Shown here: piece after piece, positions 33,958-41,320 of the stretch
How the letters are laid out: each line of letters opens with the position of its first letter
Numbering within the stretch: position 1 is the first letter of the stretch
Origin: Thermohalobaculum sp039180675
GTDB lineage: Bacteria; Pseudomonadota; Alphaproteobacteria; Rhodobacterales; Rhodobacteraceae
NCBI GenBank assembly: GCA_039180675.1
Contig: JBCDDC010000005.1
Span: 117,867-181,866, forward strand
DNA length: 64,000 bases
Direction of reading: 5' to 3'
Notes under the pieces: generated by a model
What the model saw: only the letters and a program-made list of their open reading frames with translations
Databases searched by the model: none
What the model was told of the DNA's origin: nothing
Position numbers and translations under genes: made by a program

Positions 33958-34332
33958 CTACTCCCCTTCGAGCGTCGTCAGCACTTGATCGGCCGGACTA
34001 TCCGTCGTCGTCTCCGAGACGGCTGTCGCATCCTGTGAGCCGTCGGAAACCTGATCGGCGAGGATTTCACCCGTCGCGTTGTTCAGGATGATGCAGGTGT
34101 TGTTGGCCGTGGCCGTCGCCGACCCGCCACCACAGACGATAGTAGTCGAGTCCCCCGGCGCGACCAGCCCGGTCGAGGAGGAAGATCCCTGCGTCTGACG
34201 CATGGAAAACGCGATCTGGGCCCTGTTTGAGCGGTTGAACTGCCAGGGCTGGTCGAGCATCTGGGCGGGGGCCGGCGTAGCGGTTACGGCAGATGCGGCC
34301 GCGGCGAGAAGGCTGATCGTAAGGCTGCGCAT
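33958..34332 (-). CDS. Small secreted protein of the CsgG/HfaB-type locus (HfaA-like candidate)
   Basis: Exported protein of 124 residues, signal peptide ending near APAQ (residue 24). The mature part begins with WQFNRSNRAQIAF and is rich in Ser, Thr and Asn, with SATATANNTCIILNNATG, a composition like curli and HfaA fibre subunits. AGGAG lies upstream of ATG 34332, 111 bases after the HfaD-like gene stop. In Caulobacter, HfaA, HfaB and HfaD anchor the holdfast; resemblance to HfaA here is weak and mainly from context. It could be an amyloid-like subunit. Confidence 0.55.
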   Translation of the reverse strand: MRSLTISLLAAAASAVTATPAPAQMLDQPWQFNRSNRAQIAFSMRQTQGSSSSTGLVAPGDSTTIVCGGGSATATANNTCIILNNATGEILADQVSDGSQDATAVSETTTDSPADQVLTTLEGE

Positions 34333-34442
34333 GGGTCCGGTCTCCTGATCCTTGAAGATGGTCTGGAAGCGGCCCGGGGGGCCGCTCCCTTCCCTCAGCC
34401 GGCGATAGGGGCTTACCGCCGGAGAGCTTCTCAAGATGTGCC

Positions 34443-35522
34443 TTACTCGAGGTCGGGCACACCGACGTTGACGTTCAGGTTGTTTCCAACTGCCGTCGCT
34501 GTCGAGTTCACGATCGGGTTGACGCTCGGGTCACCCAGATTCGCGTAGTTGTTGAGCGTGACGTTGCTGACCATCGACTCGGCCATGATGTCGGCAACCG
34601 ACACTTGGGTCACGTCCGCAATCAACAGCTGATCGCCAGGAGCCGCAGCCGAGAGATCCACGCTCATGTTGTTGCCAACTGCCGTGGCATCGCTGTCAAC
34701 CCGAGCATTCAGGATGTTGTCGACCGACGAGAAAGCTGAGATTTCAGCCTTTTCGATCGCACCCACTGTCGCCGCGATCGCGGTTGCCAGCCCGATTTGG
34801 GTATGGGTGTTGCCGAGACCCGAGATCGCACCGATTCCCAGGAGACCGGCAAGTGCTGCATCACTCGGCGGCCCGTCGCCATCGTCCTCGAAGAAGTCAG
34901 GATTCACGTCGAACAGGATCTGCGCGTCGTGAAGCTGAGTCGATACGGCGGACTCGATGCTCTGGTTGTTTCCAACCGCAGTCGCGGCGGATGCAACCGT
35001 GGGCAGTTCGGTCGGCGCATCAAGTGCGTCTTCCGGAACAACATCGAACGGAATTGCGCCATCGACATCGACGAAGAAGTTCAGCTCGTCGGAGCCTTCA
35101 TCCTCGGTACCGCCCGTCAGGACAGCATCGACGAGGCCCGGGCCACCGCCAGGATCGCCTGCTACCGGCGCAACGATAACGCTCGGATCCTCCGAGTCGT
35201 CCACAATGGTGGTGAACTCGAAGGTTTCGTCGATGACGATCACGCCGCCACCACCTTCGCCAGCTGGCGGATTGTTGGTGATGTCAGTTACGGTCGACAC
35301 GGCTTCCACGTCACCGATCTGGATCTGGAGCTTCTCGATCTCGGTCATCCCGGTCGGGTTGATCGTGGATTCGATGAGGATGTTCTTGATCACCGTCTCC
35401 TCAACGACCTTGTTCCATTCCCAGTTCAGTTCGTCGAACGCTGCGGCGGGGGACCCCGCCAAGGCCACGGCGAGGGCTAGTGTCGCCGAAGAGGCCTTCA
35501 GTACTCTGAGAGATTTGCGCAT
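34443..35522 (-). CDS. Secreted acidic repeat protein of the CsgG/HfaB-type locus (HfaD-like)
   Basis: Exported protein of 359 residues, signal peptide about 1-28. It is acidic and rich in Ala, Val, Asn and Asp. The heptad ATAVGNN occurs three times (about 180-186, 279-285 and 342-348), each beginning a short beta-like unit (QSIESAV, MSVDLSA, LNVNVGV), which recalls curlin-type and HfaD repeats. A strong GGAGGAGG lies before the ATG. It directly follows the CsgG-like gene by 21 bases. It is likely the exported surface fibre or adhesin component. HfaD is my best family guess. Confidence 0.65.
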   Translation of the reverse strand: MRKSLRVLKASSATLALAVALAGSPAAAFDELNWEWNKVVEETVIKNILIESTINPTGMTEIEKLQIQIGDVEAVSTVTDITNNPPAGEGGGGVIVIDETFEFTTIVDDSEDPSVIVAPVAGDPGGGPGLVDAVLTGGTEDEGSDELNFFVDVDGAIPFDVVPEDALDAPTELPTVASAATAVGNNQSIESAVSTQLHDAQILFDVNPDFFEDDGDGPPSDAALAGLLGIGAISGLGNTHTQIGLATAIAATVGAIEKAEISAFSSVDNILNARVDSDATAVGNNMSVDLSAAAPGDQLLIADVTQVSVADIMAESMVSNVTLNNYANLGDPSVNPIVNSTATAVGNNLNVNVGVPDLE

Positions 35523-35543
35523 AACGCTCCTCCTCCTTTGGGG

Positions 35544-36407
35544 TTAAGTTCCTTCGGCGGCCGACACCTCGGCCTCCTCGGGTGCGATTTGCTCCAGATA
35601 CGACGCCAGTCCCTCAGACCTGACCAGACCACAGTTGGGCTGGGTTGGGAGGCCCAGGAAGTCCGTCATGATCTGAAGCACAGCCATTTCCACGACGGAG
35701 CGGACGCCAAGTTGAAGGGGTTCGTTCTTGATGGCCCCGGCGTCGAATTCGACAAGCGTGTCGCCGAAGAAGCGGAAGATGTTGGCTTGAACTTCGAAGC
35801 CGTAGATCTGCTTCTGCAGGCTGGACACATAGCGGACCTGGAAGGTCCGAGAATCAATCACGCGGAGATCCAACGCAACATTGATCACCACGGTACGCGC
35901 ACCGGCCCCAACACCCTGCACAAACAGCTGGGCACCGCCGGAGACGATGTTGTAGTTGAGCTCGGTCAGCGCGCCGACTACGATGAAATCGCTCGCCGGA
36001 AGCTGGCCATAGGCATCAATTGGCCGGCTCAGACGGTTCTGTTCCGCAAGCTTCACTTCCGCGAGCGGAATACGCAGATCGAGACGCTCGACCAGATGGG
36101 CCTTGCCGGTTTTGAAGAGCGCCGAGATCACCATCTCGGAGACGCCCTGGCTCAGCGCATGGCCGTTATCGTCGAAATTGATCTGGCCGGTTTTATCGGC
36201 GACCTCGCCGACGGCGAAGACGGGCAGGTTGTTGGCCTGAATGTTCGACAGGTCCGCCAGGCATTGCGTGTAGGGCGTGTCGTTGTTGGTAACGGGGAAG
36301 CTAAAGGTCGGCGTTACACCTTCGTTTTTTGCTCCCGGGATGGCAGCCGCACAACCGGTCAACAGAGCTGTCGCGAGTACCGCTGTTGGAATGAATGAAC
36401 TGCGCAT
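35544..36407 (-). CDS. hfaB: CsgG/HfaB family outer-membrane secretion lipoprotein
   Basis: Lipoprotein of 287 residues with a lipobox (LLTGC, Cys19). The CsgG pattern is clear: VGEVADKTGQINFDDNG, ALFKTGKAHLVERLDL, ASDFIVVGALTELNYN and VALDLRVIDSRTFQVRYV. CsgG proteins form oligomeric outer-membrane pores that export curli; HfaB is the alphaproteobacterial homologue needed for holdfast-anchor proteins. Here it leads a minus-strand set with an HfaD-like repeat protein and a small HfaA-like protein. AAGGGG precedes the ATG. CsgG versus HfaB cannot be settled without a search. Confidence 0.85.
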   Translation of the reverse strand: MRSSFIPTAVLATALLTGCAAAIPGAKNEGVTPTFSFPVTNNDTPYTQCLADLSNIQANNLPVFAVGEVADKTGQINFDDNGHALSQGVSEMVISALFKTGKAHLVERLDLRIPLAEVKLAEQNRLSRPIDAYGQLPASDFIVVGALTELNYNIVSGGAQLFVQGVGAGARTVVINVALDLRVIDSRTFQVRYVSSLQKQIYGFEVQANIFRFFGDTLVEFDAGAIKNEPLQLGVRSVVEMAVLQIMTDFLGLPTQPNCGLVRSEGLASYLEQIAPEEAEVSAAEGT

Positions 36408-36439
36408 GTTGCCCCTTACGAAACTGTGAGGTCTACCGT

Positions 36440-36462
36440 TTAAGGGTCCTACGGGTAACTAT
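36440..36462. promoter_or_regulatory. Degenerate site upstream of the CsgG/HfaB gene
   Basis: TTTAAGGGTCCTACGGGTAAC is a looser relative of the reverse complement of the 33449 site: both have TTAA, then GGG, then a C and TA. It lies about 33-55 bases upstream of the CsgG-like start. Weak evidence on its own. Confidence 0.3.
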
Positions 36463-36503
36463 GTTGCGCAATCGTCCAATCAGACATTCAGAATATTAGA
36501 AGA

Positions 36504-36530
36504 ATTAGTACATTTGAGTATGATTAGTAC
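36504..36530. promoter_or_regulatory. Direct repeats ATTAGTAC in an AT-rich divergent region
   Basis: ATTAGTAC occurs at 36504-36511 and 36523-36530, 19 bases apart, close to two helical turns. The AT-rich DNA between the CsgG/HfaB gene and the secreted-protein gene at 36674 contrasts with its surroundings, so this is a plausible regulator-binding element for both directions. Confidence 0.45.
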
Positions 36531-36564
36531 GATTGGAGGCTGTCTGTTAGGGCATTATCCGAAT

Positions 36565-36575
36565 GGGCTAGTCCC
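36565..36575. promoter_or_regulatory. GGGCTAGTCCC motif, copy 2
   Basis: The same GGGCTAGTCCC as at 33449, about 98 bases before the ATG of the secreted protein at 36674 and in the divergent region with the CsgG-like gene. The following bases ACAAGAAGC match the other copy in AAGAAGC. Confidence 0.45.
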
Positions 36576-36673
36576 ACAAGAAGCGTTGTTTCTTATCTGA
36601 GGCTGTGTGATACGCGCCAAAATTGGACTATGTTCGTTCATATGACTGGGTTCAAAAATCAAAGGATCAGACG

Positions 36674-37198
36674 ATGAGAATTTTAGCACTGGTGACTGCG
36701 ACACTGCTGGCATCTCTGATCGGAGGAACCGCTGAAGCGCAGCTCAATAACCGCCCATATGCCTTCCCCAACACGCCGACTGGCGGCGTTGGCATCAGCC
36801 TTGCCGGACGCCAGGCGATCTTCAACGAGCAGTTCCTTGGGGCCCGGCCAGAGTTTTTTGTTCGCGACGCGACCGGTAGCCTGTTGGATGTGCGACGCGC
36901 ACCAGAGGGGCTGGCGGTGCTGCAGCGACCGGGCGACGGCAACTTCGTTCCTAGCTCGCGTGGCACTGCAAGTTTCCGGGGCGGGAATGTCGGCATATCG
37001 GTCGGCAGCTTCAACTCTTTCTTTGTCCCCCGGCGTGGCGGTACGAACTTCGCTATCCTGCCGCGGCAATCCACCTCGGAAGAAGCCGTGACGTTATGGA
37101 CGACGCGGGTCGTGTCGGATGCTGGAGTGATCTTGGGCAGGCCGAATGTGGTCAATTCCTGGACCGGTTTCGTATCCGGCCTGTCCGTGGTTCGCTGA
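36674..37198 (+). CDS. Secreted protein of unknown function next to the CsgG/HfaB locus
   Basis: Exported protein of 174 residues with a signal peptide (about 1-22, ending GTAEAQ). The mature chain is Gly-, Asn- and Arg-rich with short repeats such as GGVGISLAG and GGNVGISVGSF, suggesting beta structure. AAAGGA lies about 11 bases before ATG 36674. It is divergent from the CsgG-like gene and ends four bases before a convergent LuxR-type regulator. Likely an exported or surface partner of the locus. No family recognised. Confidence 0.6.
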   Translation: MRILALVTATLLASLIGGTAEAQLNNRPYAFPNTPTGGVGISLAGRQAIFNEQFLGARPEFFVRDATGSLLDVRRAPEGLAVLQRPGDGNFVPSSRGTASFRGGNVGISVGSFNSFFVPRRGGTNFAILPRQSTSEEAVTLWTTRVVSDAGVILGRPNVVNSWTGFVSGLSVVR

Positions 37199-37202
37199 AA
37201 GC

Positions 37203-37859
37203 CTAAGCCGGGTTCTCGCTTACCAGCCCTTTGCTGTAAGCCCAGACGGCTGCCTGGGTCCGGTTAAGGACGCCGATCTTCTTCAGGATCGACTTGAGGT
37301 GCGCCTTTACCGTCGATTCGGAGATATCGAGTTCCCGGGCAATCACCTTGTTCGGCGCGCCGTTGGCGATCAGAGTCAAGACGTGCTTCTCACGTCGTGA
37401 CAGCCCTCTGGAGCATGGCGGTTTCTCGACCGTCTCAGGCGGCAGCTCGATCCCCGACCGCGGCGGAGGCAACGGATCAACCCCACGCGCTGCAACGGCG
37501 ATCAGCCCGCTCTTGATCAGGTTGATGTACTGCATCAGAGCTTCTGCTGGCGCTTCGTTGGTGATTATCCCGTGCGCTCCGGCCGTAAGGCATTTGTGGA
37601 CGATTTCTGGGCGGCTGTCGGCGTCGTCGATCAGGATCGTTCGAGCCGTGGGATAAGCCGCGTGAATGTTCGCAAGGTGGGCAGGAGTACTTTCCCCCTC
37701 CAAACCCATAAGGATGACGTCTGGTGGTTGTGCCGCCGAGGCGACTGGAAGATCGAAGGTGGTAGCTGTGTCGAATATGACATCGAAGTCGTGGTGTTTC
37801 AGAAGCTCGACCAAGCTGTGGCGGACGAGGCAGGACCCGTAAACCAAACCGATTCTCAT
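37203..37859 (-). CDS. LuxR-family (NarL/CsgD-type) response regulator
   Basis: Regulator of 218 residues with an N-terminal receiver-like domain (about 1-120) and a C-terminal LuxR HTH (about 150-212; LSRREKHVLTLIANGAPNKVIARELDISESTVKAHLKSILKKIGV). The receiver lacks a clear acidic pocket and phospho-acceptor Asp in the usual place, as in CsgD/VpsT-type atypical receivers. It lies beside the CsgG/HfaB-type locus, as CsgD does in curli systems, so it may control that locus. GGGGGCG precedes the ATG. Confidence 0.85.
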   Translation of the reverse strand: MRIGLVYGSCLVRHSLVELLKHHDFDVIFDTATTFDLPVASAAQPPDVILMGLEGESTPAHLANIHAAYPTARTILIDDADSRPEIVHKCLTAGAHGIITNEAPAEALMQYINLIKSGLIAVAARGVDPLPPPRSGIELPPETVEKPPCSRGLSRREKHVLTLIANGAPNKVIARELDISESTVKAHLKSILKKIGVLNRTQAAVWAYSKGLVSENPA

Positions 37860-38178
37860 TGTAAGCGCCCCCTGGTAATGTGGTGGTGGAAGCTGGCTTT
37901 GCCGGATTGGTGGGACCGGCGAAAGCTGACTTTCGGCTAACAGAGCATCTCACACATCGCTCTGCCGACCTGTCTCGGGACGCGAGCATCTGCGCCCCTT
38001 CGCCTAAAAGTATACCCCCGAAACGGTTGCGGAATTTGACGAAAGTCAATTCGAGAGATGTTTTTGCAAAAGCATCATATTTGGGGAGCTCTTTTGTCTG
38101 CCGCAGCGGCGGGACCATCCACCGCATCCGCTCGCAGCACTGCCCGAAAGAACAGAGGCTCCTTTCGATCAGCCGGAC
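37860..38178. other. 319-base gap between the LuxR-type gene start and the CRP-type gene stop
   Basis: No supported gene. It must contain the promoter of the minus-strand LuxR-type gene near its left end. A short AT-rich stretch with AAAAGTATACCCCC lies near 38005. I see no repeat or terminator of note. Confidence 0.5.
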
Positions 38179-38895
38179 CTATGACGCCATCAGGCGGATC
38201 TTTGAAGGGCTACTCTGCTGGATCACACCCTTGCGCCGCAGGGTGCTGAAGGAGCGGCTGACCGTCTCGACCGTCAGTCCCAGATAATCAGCAATGTCAA
38301 CACGCGACATGGGCAGAGAAATCTCTCCGTTCACAGCCTGCTGACTGGCAAGTTCCTTTATAAAGCTCGCCACTCGGGCTTCGGCCGGGAGATGGGCAAG
38401 GCGGACGATTTGCTTTTCCCTGATGCGAAGTTCGCGGCAGATATGATCGCGGACTGCCTGCTCGAGCGATGGATTGCCCTGGATCGCCTGGTCGAGCTGG
38501 CCGCGGGGCACCCGGCGCAGGGTGACGTGATCAATTGCCTCCGCACCGGAATGTCGGGTCTCGAAATCCTCGAAGCCGAAGAGGTCTCCCGTCCTGAAAA
38601 AGCGAACGATGTGGCGCCGGCCGCTCGGGGTTATGATGCTACAGCGTACGTGGCCTTTGAGAACCATGTAGATAAAGCTTGCGGGGCTCCCCTGCAAAAA
38701 GATCGCGGCCTCGGGAGCTTTACAGACGATCTGGCCGTGCCGCTCGTAGTGATCATGGAGGAGGTTCTGACGCGGGCAGAAGGGTGCGAGGTGGATTGCG
38801 TTCGCCACGGAACCTGCCGATTTGGTGCCCTTCTCGTCGCGATCATCAAGTCTGTTGGCCAACCTTCGGCCATCGGCCGGAATCCACTCGTTCAT
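38179..38895 (-). CDS. CRP/FNR-family transcriptional regulator
   Basis: Regulator of 238 residues with an N-terminal cNMP-binding beta-roll (APEAAIFLQGSPASFIYMVLKGHVRCS) and a C-terminal Crp HTH (SRVDIADYLGLTVETVSRSFSTLRRKGVI) carrying the E-SR recognition pattern of FNR/FixK proteins. Only scattered Cys are present, so an oxygen-sensing iron-sulfur cluster is unlikely; it is closer to FixK or Crp. ATG 38895 with GAGGAG ten bases upstream is chosen over a TTG. Targets are unknown, though its position suggests a link to the secretion locus. Confidence 0.87.
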   Translation of the reverse strand: MNEWIPADGRRLANRLDDRDEKGTKSAGSVANAIHLAPFCPRQNLLHDHYERHGQIVCKAPEAAIFLQGSPASFIYMVLKGHVRCSIITPSGRRHIVRFFRTGDLFGFEDFETRHSGAEAIDHVTLRRVPRGQLDQAIQGNPSLEQAVRDHICRELRIREKQIVRLAHLPAEARVASFIKELASQQAVNGEISLPMSRVDIADYLGLTVETVSRSFSTLRRKGVIQQSSPSKIRLMAS

Positions 38896-39145
38896 TACCA
38901 AGAACTCCTCTGACTGAGATCAGCGAGAAGGATCATTATGGCACATGATTGATCGTTTCTGTCATAATCCGCACAAAAAAATCCCTTCCCGTTGCTGAAA
39001 ATAGATTATTGAGGCCGCCGGATCGCGCGATTGGGCGATGCCTCGCGTTCCTTGCGATATGGGCAGACCGTGTAGAATTCGGCGCTGATTTGGGGTGCTA
39101 CAGACTAATTTCCGGGCAGTGCACGAGGATTGATCACTGCGCCTT

Positions 39146-41056
39146 TTAGGCGTGGGCGACCGAGGGCTCGCGCACTTCCTCGTAGTAATCGAGCGCGCTG
39201 GTGAACCATGCGGTGCCGCGGGTCACGCTGCTGAGGTTTCGTGACAGCTCCTCCTGACCCGCCATGGGCAGCCAAAGGCGGAAGATGTCCCATCCGGCCG
39301 CGCTGGGGTCCTGTTCGAAGCCCTGGACCTGGCCTTTGAGGCCGCTCGCTAGCTGCACCAGATCGCCGGCGAAGATCGAGGGGACATGTACCTCGACATT
39401 CAGGATAGGCTGCAGGACGGTCGTTCCAGCCTCGGAGAGCGCCTGCTTCACCGCGTTCTGGCCGGCGGTGCGAAACGCGAAGTCCGAGCTGTCGACGGAA
39501 TGCGATTTGCCGTCTCTCAGGATCACGCCGATGTCCACGACCGGGTATCCGGCCGGCCCGCAAGCGAGCGCGTCGCGTGCGCCAGTTTCTACCGCCGGGA
39601 TGTAGTTCCGCGGAACGGCGCCGCCTTTGACTGTCTCATTGAACTCGAACCCGCTACCGGAGGGGCGCTTGGTCACATCGATCACCACATCGGCGAATTG
39701 CCCGGCGCCGCCGGATTGTTTGCGGTGGCGGTGGTGCATGTTGACATTGCGCTGGATCGTCTCACGCAGCGCGGTTGGTACTTCGCGGCACTCGACCTCG
39801 AGCCCGAAGCCTTCGAGCAGCTTGTCAGTCAGACGCCGCAGATGCTGTGGCCCCTGAAGGCCGATCTCGTGCAGCCCCGTGACCTCGTCATGGGTGAGGG
39901 TGAGGCCGGGATCGATTTCGACGAGGTGGGCGAGGGCGGAGGCGAGCTTGCTCTCGTCACGCTCGCTGGCGGGCTGGATCAGTCGGCGGAGCGCATGGGG
40001 CCGGGTGCCCGCCCAGTCGGGCAGGGCTTTCCCGCCATCGGCACCGTATATATGACCGAGCGAGATGTGATCGCTCTTGATCGTCAGCGCGAACTCCCCG
40101 GGCGCAATCGACGGAACCGCCGCGTTGGCTTTGACCCCGTTCAGGCCACCGATGGTCGCGCCGCCGAGACGGTTGCCGGGTGCGATTCCATCGCCGAGGG
40201 CGCGGATGAGCACGGATTTGCCGAGATGCTTCACATGATCGGCCATGCAGCTCACAGCCATCGCATCGCTGGAAAGACCGAGCCGTTCTCGCAGCGCGTC
40301 TGTCCCTGGGACCTCGTGGCGGAGCGATTTCATCAGCCGCAGGATCCCGTTGCCATGGCTGGCGGAGCCAAGAAGCGCCGGGATCAGATCATGATGCTGG
40401 AGAGCGCGGGTGGCGATGTTGTAAACCTCCTCACTGACCGGGCTCTTGTCCTCGATGATCTGTTCAAGCAGGGCGTCATCGAAATCGGCCAGCGACTCGA
40501 GCAGGCTCGCGCGGGCTTCCTGCTCGCGCGGGAGCATGTTCTCAGGCAACTCGACCAGTGCGGAGCGGTCGTCTTCCCGATAGCGCCAGGCCCGTTCAGA
40601 GATCAGATCGATCGCGCCGACAATCTCCTCGCCTGAGCGCATGGGCACCTGGCGCAAGACGATGCCGTGTTCGGAGTATTCCTGAAGCGACGCGACGACA
40701 TCGGCGACGCGATCGCTCGCCATATCGATGCGGTTGATGAAGAGGAAGGTCGGGATCTTCGACTCTTCGAGGAGGCGCAGATAGGGTGCGCTCAGCACAG
40801 CAGCGCTCACTTCGGCCGGAGCGCAGAGAACGGCTGCATCGCTTGCCGCAAGGGCCGGGCCAAGCTGCGAGAGGTTGTCCTGCCCGCCGGGAATATCCAT
40901 CGCCGCCCAGCGATCACCCATGAACTCGAAGCTGGTGATCCGGGCATCGCCCATCATCGCGCGGGATTGGGGCCGCGCCCCCTCCAGCCCAGACAGGGCT
41001 GCGACCAAGGTTGTTTTGCCGGATTGTGATGGTCCGATGACTATGACCGCCCTCAT
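39146..41056 (-). CDS. Elongation factor G-like GTPase
   Basis: Translational-GTPase family protein of 636 residues, shorter than canonical EF-G (about 700). G1 is GPSQSGKTTL, G3 is DIPGGQDN (EF-G has DTPGHVD), G4 is NRID rather than NKxD and G5 is GSASHG. C-terminal EF-G domains are recognisable: KQSGGAGQFADVVIDV and NYIPAVETGARDAL, then the domain V-like end. It is thus a divergent paralogue rather than the housekeeping factor. GGGAGG lies before ATG 41056. Such paralogues are annotated as elongation factor G in alphaproteobacteria, with unclear roles in ribosome recycling or protection. Confidence 0.85.
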   Translation of the reverse strand: MRAVIVIGPSQSGKTTLVAALSGLEGARPQSRAMMGDARITSFEFMGDRWAAMDIPGGQDNLSQLGPALAASDAAVLCAPAEVSAAVLSAPYLRLLEESKIPTFLFINRIDMASDRVADVVASLQEYSEHGIVLRQVPMRSGEEIVGAIDLISERAWRYREDDRSALVELPENMLPREQEARASLLESLADFDDALLEQIIEDKSPVSEEVYNIATRALQHHDLIPALLGSASHGNGILRLMKSLRHEVPGTDALRERLGLSSDAMAVSCMADHVKHLGKSVLIRALGDGIAPGNRLGGATIGGLNGVKANAAVPSIAPGEFALTIKSDHISLGHIYGADGGKALPDWAGTRPHALRRLIQPASERDESKLASALAHLVEIDPGLTLTHDEVTGLHEIGLQGPQHLRRLTDKLLEGFGLEVECREVPTALRETIQRNVNMHHRHRKQSGGAGQFADVVIDVTKRPSGSGFEFNETVKGGAVPRNYIPAVETGARDALACGPAGYPVVDIGVILRDGKSHSVDSSDFAFRTAGQNAVKQALSEAGTTVLQPILNVEVHVPSIFAGDLVQLASGLKGQVQGFEQDPSAAGWDIFRLWLPMAGQEELSRNLSSVTRGTAWFTSALDYYEEVREPSVAHA

Positions 41057-41276
41057 CGTGGATCCTCCCATGTGTTATCGGCGCGCTATGGCGCCTCCTG
41101 CACGATGGAAGGTGTCGATGAGCCTGTTGTGCTGCCGGTCTTTTCTCGCGGTCCGCGTCCGGCATCTCTCCGGGCGGCGCGCCGCAGATTATCGTGACCA
41201 GTGTCGTCGTCTCGCCCCTGATCCGTCAAGGCCCCGTTGCCGGCTCGGCCAACTCGGTGGTGCGGGCGCATGGAAA

Positions 41277-41301
41277 AGACCGCCGGCGGAACCGGCGGTC
41301 T
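41277..41301 (-). terminator. Intrinsic terminator after the flotillin gene
   Basis: AGACCGCCGG and CCGGCGGTCT pair perfectly over 10 bp around a five-base loop. Read on the minus strand, the stem is followed by TTTTCC, 20 bases past the flotillin stop codon. The other side has TTTTTT, so it could act in both directions. Confidence 0.8.
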
Positions 41302-41320
41302 GCTTGTTTTTTGGCCCGGC

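Noticed and set aside
38179..38895. Oxygen-sensing FNR proper
   Set aside because: The N-terminal four-Cys cluster pattern is missing, so it is kept as a CRP/FNR-family (FixK or Crp-like) regulator.
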